Assembly: GCF_022539665.2 (NCBI RefSeq)
Contig: NC_081333.1
Location: forward strand, 9,856,971 to 9,920,970
Direction of reading: 5' to 3'
Source: Daphnia carinata
Lineage: Eukaryota; Arthropoda; Branchiopoda; Diplostraca; Daphniidae
Length of the DNA stretch: 64,000 nt
The notes beneath the pieces are model-generated. The model saw nothing but the letters and a program-made list of their open reading frames with translations. It was not told the DNA's origin and searched no databases. The position numbers were made by a program, and so were the translations under genes. This document shows positions 53,587 to 64,000 of this stretch, one piece after another (positions within the stretch are counted from its first letter, which is position 1; the number at the start of each line of letters is the position of its first letter).

Positions 53587-53634
53587 GTGTGTGTGTGCGT
53601 GTGTGTGTGTGTGTGTCTGTGCATGTGTGTGTGT
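53587..53634. repeat. (GT)n imperfect microsatellite
   Basis: This is about 48 bases of GT repeat interrupted by a few changes (GCGT, CTGT, GCAT). It is complementary to the CA array at 53361-53400. A GA-rich tract follows at 53672-53692. Confidence 0.93.
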
Positions 53635-53743
53635 ACAAGAGAGGGGAAGGGAGCAGAGGGGAGGAGTGTAGAGAAAGAGAGAGAGAGAGAGGCGAGGGGT
53701 TTTTAAACGGCGCGCTAAAGCTCTTCGCGGATCAGTTGCCAAA

Positions 53744-53767
53744 GCTCTCTCGTGATCAAGAGAGAGC
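53744..53767. repeat. 8-bp inverted repeat
   Basis: GCTCTCTC at 53744-53751 pairs perfectly with GAGAGAGC at 53760-53767 across an 8-nt loop. It sits about 1 kb upstream of the CRISP start. Confidence 0.5.
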
Positions 53768-54507
53768 AACCACGAGCATCACTTCACGGATTTCCCTCCT
53801 TTTTCTTCTTCCTTTTCCCCTTCGTTGTCCATTCCGTTGTCTTCTTCGTCACCGGCATCAGCTCTAGCTACGAGAAAGAAAGAAAATCTAAAGAAAAAAA
53901 AAAAAACAACCGCTTTGAAATTCTCCGGTTCGTTCATTGACGGCGACCGGTTCCGTTTTTTCTTCTCTCGATTTGGTTCATCACGAACGATAGGACTCCC
54001 TTTTTGTCCTGTCTACGTTGAAACTCTCGTGTGTGATTCTATTTATCTAAAAAAAAAAAACAACAAAAATCTTTGTATAACCATTCCTCTCTCACACACA
54101 AATTCATTCACAAGTTGAATTCAATTTCTGAACGAAACGTGCGCTAGCCTTGGGTTTAAACACCTCCATTTTTTCTTTTTTACATTTTAAATTTCTCTGT
54201 TTCATCGTCGAGCTGTGTTATAGCGAGTGTGCGTGTTATCGGTGGACAAAAGCCGGGTGGGCGCAATAGACTGAAGAAATTAAAGGAAAAAGGCCCGAAA
54301 AAGAAATTTCAACCGAAAAGAAAAAAAAAAACGAAGATCCAAAATAAAACAAACGTAAACAAGATAGATATTCAAGTTCGACGACCTGCTAATAGCTGAA
54401 ACGGAGACACATTGGACTGTCGGCTCCCCATTAGGTCATTAGGCCTAACAGTCTCGTGCGTCGAAAAATAAATTGCCAACGACTTTGAATTGTCTCTGCC
54501 GCCTGTG

Positions 54508-54514
54508 TATAAAA
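54508..54514 (+). promoter_or_regulatory. Possible TATA box of the CRISP gene
   Basis: TATAAAA lies about 290 bp upstream of the chosen CRISP start codon, in a GC-richer segment than its surroundings. Position and sequence suit a core promoter, but AT-rich motifs are frequent here. The transcript might begin further upstream. Confidence 0.25.
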
Positions 54515-54689
54515 AAAACTAAACCGCACCCCTTTTTTCGTGTGTGTCTTTGTGGCTGTGTGTAGTTGATCGTGTGTCGTGAGTCTTATCTCCCCCCCCC
54601 AAAAAAAAAGACGAGCTAAGAAAGGACAGAAAAGAAAAAAAGAAGCTTAGCAGTTTAACACACGTTTCATCGAGGAACGTTGACTCCGG

Positions 54690-54770
54690 ATGGTGGACCG
54701 GTTTGCCGCTGCCCATCAACTTGAGCGTCGCCACAGAACACGAGAAGAAACGACGGCGAAGAAGTCATGA
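54690..54770 (+). CDS. Upstream open reading frame in the CRISP leader
   Basis: This is an ATG-initiated frame of 26 codons and a stop, in a different frame from CRISP and ending 28 bases before its start. A second tiny frame (ATG AAC TTT TAA) begins at 54767, overlapping the first one's stop. If transcription starts upstream of 54690, ribosomes would meet both before the main ATG, which could limit CRISP translation. Whether the leader is transcribed as drawn is inference. Confidence 0.4.
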   Translation: MVDRFAAAHQLERRHRTREETTAKKS

Positions 54771-54798
54771 ACTTTTAACGACCGGCGACGACGATACG

Positions 54799-57700
54799 AT
54801 GTTGATGATGATGACGACGACGATGCGGGCGACAACGGATAAAGTGACGAGCCGAACGGCCGCCTACGTCGCGCTACTTCTCGTCTACGTCTCGCTGTCG
54901 GCCATGCATTCGGCCAACGCTTGGCGCAACGACCGCAGTAAGTTTCCACTGCACGTGTGATTTAAAATTTTTAAAAGGAAAAAAAAAAAGGGAAACTTTT
55001 TTGCTACTTTATTGGCTACCGCCTTCTTGTCTCGACTTGGCTCCCGTTGAAACGAGCCTCCTTTCCACGGGGGCGCACACGAATTATACAATTTTCAAAT
55101 ATTACACACGACACACACGCTCATCAACAATTCGAATTTCTGATTTATTCTTTGCCTCGTTTTTCTTTTTTTGTTGCCTCCATGTCTGTTTGTCTTGTAT
55201 GCGTCTTAGTATATTGAGACGTGTACATCGAGAGTAGCGCTCTCGCTGTCCTTTTTTCTTTTTTCGCCTCTCCCCGATAACTTTCGCCTTGCATTTCGTA
55301 CGACCGTAAATCTTTTTGGCTAGCTCTTAAAAAACCAAAAGACCCCAGAAGACAGTAGAAAGCTCCCTTCTTCTTTTTAGTAAGAGAAGAAGAAAAAAAG
55401 AAAAGAAAAGGAAACGCATGGCCGTGTCATTGCGCGCGCAGAGACGGTATACATTTGATCGCCTTGCGCCACTTGCCAGTGGGTTACGTTTTGGGCTACT
55501 CTTTCAGACGTCACGTCAGTCAAAAAACCATTCAAATTGAAGACTTTCTCTACGAGATTATATACTTTGATTGCGCAGACGATTGGACTACCCCGCCCAC
55601 GAGCCGTCTGACACGGTCATAGTGTGTAAAAAAAAAAAAAAGGTGTGTGTGTTGTGTGTTAGTAACGGGTCGTTTTTTCTTCTAACAAAACCTGAGATTC
55701 CAATAACTTGCGACCCGTTCTTTTTTGGCTTCTGAATCACTCGATACAACTTTATATCCACGCATTTTTCAACCTCCTTTTTTTTCGTTTCTTTTTGTTT
55801 TACTCGACACAGTTGAGGCAGATGGCAAAACAAGCATTTCGAGGCACACTGAAATAGAACGGGTTGCGTCCCGAGAGCGTGAAACTAAATAATATATGTA
55901 TTTTTTTTCACGCCTATGCCGCTTCTCTTTCGTTTGATAGAGTGACAACACCAGTTAAATTTGCATTTTCGTTTTCGCCTTTTCTTTTTCGAATTATGTT
56001 ATTTGGTTAGGTCACGCATACGGGGCTTTTTTTTTCATTTCAAATGCTTCGTCTGGCACCCAGCTGCCCCTGTTGGCCAATAACGTCACGACGCATGAAA
56101 GAAACAAGTCGAAAAAGGCTACCAACAACAGTAACAACAACAACAAAAATAAAATAGAAAAAAAGGAGATCTTTTCAAACATCTTGTTGGCACATTCTTT
56201 TTTTTTTCCCTACTTCCTTTTTCGCGACACTTTTTCTTTTTTTTTTTCTTTTTACTATCTCGTTAGCTGCTAATTCTATCCGAAACTATAACCCAGAGGG
56301 ATACACCCCCAACCTACCGCTTTTCCTCCAGTATATACTATACGTGGACTATATTTACACGTCCACTATATAGCAATCGAGCATGTGTCACCGTGCGTGG
56401 CGATTGTATGCGCTTGTATACCGTCCCGGTCTTAACTGGAAATTGAATAGGGATGACTTTGAATATTAAGAGTCGAAGCGGATGTTGACATAATCCACGA
56501 ATCGATACGGGATTACGTTGGTTAGAATGAAAGGAAAACTAGCACGGTGGCGTTCCGTCACATTAGACATTTTCTAGAGTCATTTAGAAAGATATTGGCA
56601 TGGCCACAGTTTTACGTCATCACGTCCTACATTTAACACGCGTTCACGCCGACAGAATATTAGAATTCAATCTGAGACTCTTTTCGTCCGCAGTCGCAAT
56701 GGCAAGTCAATAGAACGCGAAAACATTTTTCTTTAAAATTCGGCACTGCCGGCCAAAACAGAGGCGGTTTGCTCGACCTTGATTTGGCCAGCTATATTTC
56801 GCACTGGGCGAAACCAGCCATAATAGATTTAGTCGACTTGAAAAAAAGATAAGGGAAGAAAGAATAATAAAAATAATGCAAAATAGCTGCCATTTTTTTT
56901 TTCCTTCTCCGTTTTGCCATTTTCGTTTTCTTTGGTCTACTAAACGTCTAGTGTGAGATAACGAAACTAGGTCAGGTTTAGGTTGGCTCACGTCCCGGTT
57001 TAGCGAATTTGAAAAAGGACAGCAAGAAACACGAAACAACCGCAGCAAAATAGGCAACACACACACAAAAAGAGTAAACCACCACCAAAGGTCTTCTCGT
57101 TTGAAATTCTCAAGAATTTAGTTATTTGTTTCTTTTCTTTTTTTTTTTTGTGCGCGTTGCCTCCTTTGGGAAAGGGAGGAGTAGCACATTTAAATGATAT
57201 GTTGCGAATTGCAGCGAGAGAAAAGAAAAAAAGAATGACAGGCGTGTCTTGGTGATTTGACATCGCATTCCTGGACCCGATCCATCGGGAGCAGCCGTTG
57301 CTGTCGCATCATTTCATATGCGACAGACCTGAACGGGCACGCGAGTCTCGGGTGGTCTCAAATTCCACGTTCATTTGCCACCACCCTAACGCGCGGGATT
57401 CCGCAACGAACCCCCGCGCACGTTTGCTCGCTGGTGTTGTACAAAAAAAAAATTCAAAAAGAAAGAAAAAGTGGAACGAGCCACCGCAGATTGACGATGA
57501 CCTATATAACAAAAAAAATGAGTATTATCAAGAGTGTCGGTCACGCAATCAACGCCTTTAATTTGAAGAAAAATAATGAAAAGAAATAGGTGTTTAATGT
57601 GAATGAGGCAGAACGATGATGATGAAGGTTATGGCAACATTGCGTCAGTGAGATGGCCACTTGCTGCTCTTGTTATTGTTGTTATAGCATCGACGCTCAC

Positions 57701-60700
57701 GAACTTGCCCCACTTTCATTGGCACAAGCGCAACTAGTGGAGACCGCTTTTCCAATCACGCGCTGCTACCAAGTGACGATTAGCCACTGACCCCAACTGG
57801 CTGCGAAAAAGAGGACGCATCAGCCCCGCTGATGATATTGTCATTTGACCATTCGCCCGCGACGTGAGCTACGCGTTGCGGTGACCAAACAAGAAACCCC
57901 AACTGCTGATCACGCAGTTTTGTTTCTTTTTCTTTTGGCGTTTTTTGTAGTTTAGCGCATGTCTAGTCATGGCGAAACGGAATGCAGTAAAACAGTATAT
58001 TGGGGGCTCGTAACGATGCCATCCTTTCTCTGTCTCTCTGCCATACGTGAATTTATTGCGGCCGCTTAGAGTTGTTTGCCATTTTTTTTTTTTTACTTGA
58101 AAAAGTCTTCTAAAAGTAAAACGTGTTTGGTCGCTGAAAAAAAAACGAGATTTATCATACGTACAACGTTTTGGCTGCTCAAGTTGTCAGAAAGTGAATA
58201 AAAGCGGCCAGGCAGTCGGCCATTGGAGATGGAATGTAAAGAAGAAGAGGGGAAACGAGCCCCACACGATGGGAAATACTTCATGATTCACGCGGCTGAA
58301 ATCAATCCAGTCTGGCGTTAGACAAAATGAAACATCTCCCCCCGAAGCTGGCGAAACTCTGCCAAAAAGGAAAACGGGAAGGGCGGCCGGCTGGACTGCC
58401 GGACTTGGGAAGCCACATGGTGTGTCCTGTGCTCGTTAGTCACATCTCGACTTGGCCACCTTCCATTTGCATCCAATTGGGTCAATAAGGAGATCTAGTT
58501 TGTTTCTCACTCCCACGTCTTTTTTGCTGGCCTCTTGCGGTCCACCCTCTCTCTTTTTGACTGCGTTTCGCTTTATTTCCGTCGCTCAAGGGGCCAGTCT
58601 CGTTGTATTAATTAGCGGAACTGTATCAACAACATGGTCGTGTGTTTGGCCTCGCCAACACACACTACTCGATTAGTCGAGCGTGAAAAAGAGATCGAAA
58701 GACACGAAGGCGGAAAAGTCGATTGCAAACGACGAGTCACGCTAAAACACATCAGCTGTTGAATTACAAACGTGACCCGCGGAAAACCAATGGCTCCCAC
58801 TCGAAAAAGAAAACGAAAAAAAAACATGCACACACCTTAAAGATGCAAAATGAGATTGTACGACTTTTAGTATTATGTCGTCCTTTTCTTATTTCTCACT
58901 TTATATTCTTCATTTTTCTTCTATCTTTTTGACACTGGGAGCACCTGTTGGGTTCGCTCACGTAAAAAAATGGGGTGACGCAACACCTATACATGGCAGA
59001 GCTTTGCTACACGTTTTATACGTCGATCAAAACAAAACGACAAACACGAGCAAGAAAAGCTTATCGGTGAGCTTGTCGACAGCCAACAACAAGAAGAACA
59101 AAATGGAAACAAAACAAATTGGAATATCAAGCAGATGCCAAGCCTGATGGCTGTTTGCTTTTAAAAGACGAACAGGTTTGGCGTTTCCTATCGGTTCCTG
59201 CAATCAGTCACATCACCTTAGTGAGCAACGTAAAGAGAACAGACCAATAAACAGATGGAAAAGCAGGAATCGTTAGACTATTGATGCACGGTCTTAATGC
59301 AAGACCAGCTCTCCTTAACATTTGTCAGCCATTCAGAATTTGGTCAATGACTTAACAGTTTTTCCCATTTTTAGGACCCAAATTTTTTGGCGATAAAGTG
59401 CCGGTGAAAATGCTGAACCCAGTACACCAAAGTACGCAGAAGAAGATCGTGATGTATCACAATTTCTTCCGATCACGGGTCCATCCTCCAGCTGCTGACA
59501 TGTTGGCCATGGTAAGCTGGTTTTTATTGGCTTTCGTACGCTAATTCATGTAGCCTCCTTCATGTACAATTGTATAACAAGATCAAAGAAAACACTATCA
59601 TTAACGCGAACCACACGCTGGTTACATCTGACTCAGCCGCGATTAGACGGCCTCGATTTTCAGGAACGCGTCAACAACGATCAGCATCATTTGATTTGCC
59701 CGCCCCAATGATTTGCCATTTTGGTTGGGATATCTTTTTTTTTTTTTGCTTGTTGCACTGATCGGCAAAAAACAAAAAAGAAAGAACTCGTTTTGTTCTT
59801 TTTTATACCATCCGAAGCGAAAAAGGGAGAGGGCAGGTCAAGCGAATTTGTCTAGCTCAAATTCAAGGTTTGCTATTGTTGCATAAAGGAGACACCTGTG
59901 TATGAATGGAAGGGCGCGACACACGAGTGACTAACTATCTGATCACGTTCTTTTTCTTTTTTCATTTTTTTTTTTTTACAATGTCGTCGTTTACAAATGG
60001 CACATCACGTTCGGCTGTGGCGGGAAAATGTGCTAACCCAACCATTGGCAAATGAAACAAAACGATGGATTTGATGTTCCCCCATTGATGGCGGCTCTTG
60101 TAACCGAGGAAGACTTGGCACGCTGAAGCCGCAAGAGATGCACAACGCTGGGCGGACCAGTGCCAATTCCTGATCCACGACAATGTCACCGGCCGATGGG
60201 TTGACGACTTCGGATCTTGTGGCCAGAACATATTCGTATCGACTCATCAAGTTCCATGGTAAGTAATGGTACATGCTCGGTGGATTCCCTTTTTATTTTA
60301 TTTCATTTTATTTTTTAACCGACTTGATTGATGGAGTACAAAAAATGATCACTGAATGTGGCTCACCTTTGGTTTTAGGATGTTCGCCACTAAAACGTGG
60401 TTCCTGGAGAAACACAACTTTACGTACGGCTCGCCGCAGAACAATCTGTTCGAGGTGGGCCACTACACTCAGATGGTGTGGGCGGCAACGCACAAAGTCG
60501 GTTGCGGTTTCACCAAATGTCCATACAGACCTGACAAACGGTCGAGGACGACCAAAAGATCTGGCGGAAGGTCGTCGATCAAACATCCGAAATACTTTTA
60601 CAACTATGTTTGTAATTATTGCCCGATGTGAGTTTTCTTTAGCCTTTTCCACTTTGCTAGAGATTTTTCGAATTACTGGTGTAATTGATTAACATCAATT

Positions 60701-60981
60701 TATTTGTACACAGAGGGAATTATATGGAACGTCTGGGCCGTCCATACAAGAAAGGCCCGTCCTGCGGCCGCTGCAAGGGATCCTGCAAGTTGCGCAAACT
60801 TTGCACCAATTCCTGCTCATACGCCGACTTGTGGGTCAACTGTCGCGAGCTAAACACAACGTGGAACCAGTGGCTTTGTCACAACAATTCCAAGGAAGGA
60901 CTCGACCGAAAGAGACACTGTCGGGCAACGTGTGAATGCACCGGCAAAATCTACACGCAGCTCGGCCGCATCAAAGTGTAG
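54799..60981 (+). CDS. Cysteine-rich secretory protein (CRISP), CAP domain plus cysteine-rich C-terminus, 5 exons
   Basis: Exons are 54799-54937, 59375-59511, 60113-60258, 60379-60627 and 60714-60981. Phases agree and give 312 aa. The start is the first in-frame ATG of a cluster. ATG 54823 would also serve. A signal peptide covers residues 1 to about 41 (core [16 protein letters not shown], cleavage after ANA). The CAP domain spans about 66-222, with [15 protein letters not shown], and signature [17 protein letters not shown]. Of the four conserved CAP-cavity residues, His114, Glu151 and His169 are present. The usual Glu of GEN is Gln130, as in many insect antigen-5 proteins. The C-terminal domain has ten cysteines after a CPIGNY hinge. 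Six more lie in the CAP domain, giving the canonical 16 and a secreted disulfide-bonded protein. Relatives range from reproductive-tract to venom proteins. Nothing here indicates venom use. Intron 1 is 4,437 bp. The exon 3 acceptor has a poor pyrimidine tract. Confidence 0.93.
54938..59374 (+). other. Large first intron of the CRISP gene
   Basis: A consensus donor (A then GTAAGTTTCC) and acceptor (CCCATTTTTAG) bound a 4.4-kb intron that follows the signal-peptide exon. It carries poly-A/T runs and moderately GC-rich stretches, notably 57241-57440 and 58321-58480. No exon with family features was found inside. Its size contrasts with the 57-71 bp introns of the neighbouring housekeeping genes and leaves room for regulatory elements. 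Confidence 0.8.
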
Positions 60982-62016
60982 AGACGAAAACCAAGGAAAT
61001 CTGCCCATTGAATGGAAGAATAAAAACTAAAAAATCTAAAAAAAAAAAAAAAAAAAGGAAATAAATTATACTATATAGCTAGATAGAGGAAGAAAAGGGA
61101 GAACGAGTGCACCTTTTCTTCTCCATCTCACTGCCCCGGAACGATATTTTCTAATTTTTAAAGCCACCCTTTTGCAAGGCTCGAGATTAGAATGACGGGT
61201 ATGACTGTTAAGTGGTCATAATTTTAATGTAGAACAAATGAAGAACGAGGACTAAGAATGACACGTACAGTAACTTGGCTGTGAACCGTCGCCTGCCAGT
61301 TGAACATACTGTTTTTCTAGCCCTGAAAACGGCTACAAATGCTATCAGGATTTGAGGACAAATCGATATGGTACGCGAAGTGCAGACAGTCCGTTTGTGA
61401 TTTGACTATACACACGTGTACCTTATGTCTCCGCCATGTTATTTATACATATTATATATATACGATATACGCTGTGGTTATTATCGCCTGTAATTCCCAC
61501 TCACGTAACGACATAATTGAAAACATTCATTAACCGTTCGCTTTTGACTCTGCAATCCTTTCCGCTCTCCAAGAAAACTGCTCCAGACAAGCTCCTCTCA
61601 CTATATCTGCTCCTGTTATAGCCCATATGTCTTAATCCATATCTTGTATACAATACGTTTCGCAAGTATCTTCATCAATCTCTGTCATCGTCGCCCCATT
61701 TTAAGCCAGTGTATCAGGCATTTTGTGCGACAAAAATACACTGGTCAATTCGGTAGGAGCCTATTGGCCCCTGGTACGCTACCTGTTTTGGCTGAACATC
61801 CGAAGTTTTACTCAAAGGACAACACAAAAATGTTTCAAGTGAGATGGATTTCTTCCTCTCCGGCTTTTCTTTCGATAATTACATAAGAAGCCCGAGAGCT
61901 TGGGAAACACACAAACAACCTTGAATACCAAAAGGGCACGGGTAGAGTAACTGTCAGCCACGAATCTTCGGCCACGATCGATGAGGAAGAATTTGGCTAT
62001 GGTTCAAAGGCACAAC
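60982..62016. other. Convergent 3' intergenic region, CRISP and AAMP
   Basis: About 1.03 kb separates the two stop codons. CRISP signals AATAAA lie at 61019-61024 and 61060-61065. No canonical AATAAA was found for AAMP on the minus strand. Open frames at 61339-61533 and 61644-61886 have no family features. The shared tail region may allow overlapping transcripts if either 3' end is long. Confidence 0.6.
61019..61065 (+). terminator. Poly(A) signals of the CRISP gene
   Basis: AATAAA at 61019-61024, 38 bases past the stop codon, is followed by an A-rich run and a second AATAAA at 61060-61065. Either could direct cleavage, giving a very short 3' untranslated region. Confidence 0.55.
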
Positions 62017-63577
62017 TTATTGGTCAACGTTCACCTCGAAAACCCGGCAAGTTTGGTCGTCCGAGGATGTAACCAAGTGATATCCATCGCTGAACGAGAA
62101 ACAATTGCAACGTTAAAATAATGGAAAAGCAATTACAGATTACACTGACTCACAATGAAATGGCGATGTCTAAGATGTTGGCGGTGTGGCCGGTATACTC
62201 ACGAACCAGAGTGCCACTTCTCGAATCAATCAATCGAACCACTCCGTCTAAGCCGGCGGAGAAAAGCAGATGTGACTGTTTGGGATGCCACACAAGTTTC
62301 ACCACTCCGGCCGCCTGATCGTACGACTGCCTTTCGATTTGAGTTGGTATATCCCAAAAACTGATTTTCCCGTTGAGCGTGCCTGTGACGACAAGGCTAA
62401 CAGATGTTTCCGGGCAAAACGAAACTGCTTCCACTGAACTCTCTTCTTCGGAACTGCCAACGCCCTGGCAGGACAGGGTGCAGAGAAGCTGCAGAGGCAT
62501 GCATGTTTTAGGTGAATCTAAGTTCATTTAAGAAGAATAATAGCGGCACTTATAAATACCTTGCCAGTTTGAGTGTTATAAAGTTTTGCTGTCGAATCGA
62601 GAGATCCAGAAACCATCAAGTTATTGTCTCGGTGGCAATCGATTGAGGAGACAGCATTAGTGTGCATTTGTCCTCCACTTAAATGTTGAAGAACAGCCAA
62701 GGTTTTCAAATCAAATACTTTCACGGAACCGTCAACGTAACCCACAGCTATACGCCTACCTGCTTAATAAATTTAATTAGTTACCATAGAAAATAGCTTA
62801 TTAGGTCTTTTTGTCACCGTCTGGAAGAATCTTGCCACATTCATTTCGCTCTCCATGGCCGGGTAGCGTTTTACAATCTCCAGATGGTATTTTCCACAAC
62901 CAAGTTTCACCTGCAACAGTGCCAGCAAATAGAATATGGGATGCTGGATGCCAGTCTAGCCACTATACAAAATTATGTAGCATGTTTAAGGGTGCTTATT
63001 TTTTATAGAAAAGCTAATTTTTACATTTAGGTCTCCTGTTTCAAATGTCCAAACCACAGATTTAGTTGCCACCTTCCATACTTGGATGAAACCACCCATA
63101 TCAGCTGTGGCAACATAGCAGCCATCATGACTAAACAGGGCACAGGTAACAGAGTCTTGATGATTGCCACACTCAAATGCAACCTCCCCATCTGAAATAT
63201 TCCACACAAAAGCTTTGTCGTCTTCACCACCAGACACAACAAGTTTACTTTCTTTTGGTTCAATTGAACAACAAAATACAGAACCTAAAAAGAAAAAAAA
63301 TTGACTTCGTGAAAGCTACAAACCACATGTGATAAGACTTACCAGAGTGCTGTTTAAATGTTATTACTGCATCATCAGGTACATCAGCTTCATCCATTTC
63401 TCCTTCACCCTCTTCCCTCCACTCCCCATCTGTCACATCTTCTTCATCTTCATTTCCTTCATACACTTCAATCACTTCAAAGTCATCGTCTTCATTCTGT
63501 GTTCCAATGCCTTCTTCGTCAGATTCATTAGGCCCTTGTTCACGTGGTGAAACAGGAGGGGTATTGTTTTCTCCCAT
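62017..63577 (-). CDS. AAMP: Angio-associated migratory cell protein (AAMP), WD40 protein, 6 coding exons
   Basis: Coding exons in order are 63343-63577, 63025-63284, 62818-62962, 62560-62759, 62154-62488 and 62017-62089. The introns are 58, 62, 58, 71 and 64 bp, phases agree, and the product is 415 aa (human about 434). An acidic, disordered N-terminus (to about residue 70, rich in Glu and Asp) precedes a WD40 propeller starting near residue 72. Family landmarks are [11 protein letters not shown] near 96-106, [50 protein letters not shown] with GHTANILD, and a final [16 protein letters not shown] is a conserved cytosolic protein related to yeast Sqt1, a chaperone of ribosomal protein uL16. 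In vertebrates it is also linked to cell migration. The start follows an AG acceptor by five bases, so at least one non-coding 5' exon lies upstream. Confidence 0.96.
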
Positions 63578-64000
63578 TGCTGCTGAAAACCAAAAACACA
63601 AACAATAATAAATTTAATTGTATTTGGGAAAAAGAAAACAAATGCGTAAACCACTGTTTGGCAACGATATTTCTTGTTTCTACGGCGAGCGTATTTCATT
63701 AAAAACTAGACTCCTACCAGTTACAGTTGCATTTTGTATCAACTATGGCTCGTATAGGAGTGATATTATATCACACAGCTATAATTAACAACACATAATA
63801 TTTTAATTCACCTGGCAAACCAACTATGTTGACGAAAAATCAGTACACACGTGTTCAAAGCAGACGAAAATTATAGCTTAAATGTCGAAACGCAGAGAAA
63901 GTTGCCATATCAATAACGGTAGAACATGAGAAGGACATAGGATTGGGACGGGGGAGTTTGGGATTCGGGTCGGAAGCTGGATCATTGGAGTTAACCTGTT
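63578..64000. other. AAMP 5' region
   Basis: The minus strand has an acceptor (TTTTCAG) five bases before the AAMP ATG, so a non-coding first exon is expected here. Possible donors are the GTGAAT after GCCAG near 63811 and the GTAGGA after AACTG near 63717. Nothing coding is supported in the last 300 bases. Confidence 0.5.

Larger units (their letters stand above)
34000..54798. other. Gene-poor stretch between MRPL10 and CRISP
   Basis: No supported gene lies in about 20.8 kb. MRPL10's promoter should occupy the first few hundred bases, and the CRISP promoter and 5' leader the last few hundred. Contents include a C14-T9 run at 35663-35685, CT repeats at 39328-39362 and 43860-43880, TG at 42802-42821, CA at 45990-46013, and the paired CA and GT tracts at 53361-53634. 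Exon-like segments are 39068-39112 (minus) and one ending at a GTAAGA donor near 40178 (plus). Many open frames of 70-200 codons are homopolymer artefacts. Confidence 0.6.

Noticed and set aside
60005-60652. Minus-strand frames of 89 and 114 codons across the CRISP exons
   Set aside because: They are antisense shadows of exons 3 and 4, whose plus-strand reading carries the CAP motifs and matching phases.
1-64000. CRISPR arrays, transposases, reverse transcriptases, rRNA or tRNA genes
   Set aside because: None was seen on reading both strands. The repeats present are homopolymers, microsatellites and short inverted repeats.

Overview
The window looks like arthropod nuclear DNA, most likely a branchiopod crustacean of the Daphnia type. 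This is inferred from four recognisable metazoan genes whose introns are mostly very short (57-71 bp in two of them, GT-AG throughout), arthropod-like protein divergence, and a background full of long A/T homopolymers and dinucleotide microsatellites. No species assignment can be proved from the sequence alone.

Layout. 1-28.5 kb is gene-poor. It has no gene I can name, but minus-strand pieces with good splice sites stand out: an internal exon at 1487-1582 and possible upstream 5' exons at 6846-6942, 19812-19990, 20596-20746 and 23154-23276. They may be alternative starts of one minus-strand gene whose body lies beyond base 1. 28.57-31.75 kb holds WAC (minus, 9 exons, 609 aa), an adaptor linking RNA polymerase II to the H2B ubiquitin ligase. 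32.92-34.0 kb holds MRPL10 (minus, 6 exons, 256 aa), mitochondrial ribosomal protein uL10m. 34-54.8 kb is a second gene-poor stretch with microsatellites, small inverted repeats and two weak exon candidates. 54.8-60.98 kb holds a cysteine-rich secretory protein (CRISP; plus, 5 exons, 312 aa) with a 4.4-kb first intron and two short upstream ORFs. 62.0-63.58 kb holds AAMP (minus, 6 coding exons, 415 aa), tail to tail with CRISP.

Every exon of the four named genes was joined by hand. Splice phases sum to intact frames in all four, and in-frame stops just upstream support the WAC and MRPL10 starts. The named genes share no pathway: chromatin/transcription (WAC), mitochondrial translation (MRPL10), secretion (CRISP) and a cytosolic WD40 protein (AAMP). 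I saw no tRNA, rRNA, CRISPR array, transposase or reverse transcriptase. The most interesting leads are the cluster of candidate alternative first exons in the first 24 kb, a 66-bp WAC intron that can be read through in frame, and the complete 16-cysteine CRISP architecture.
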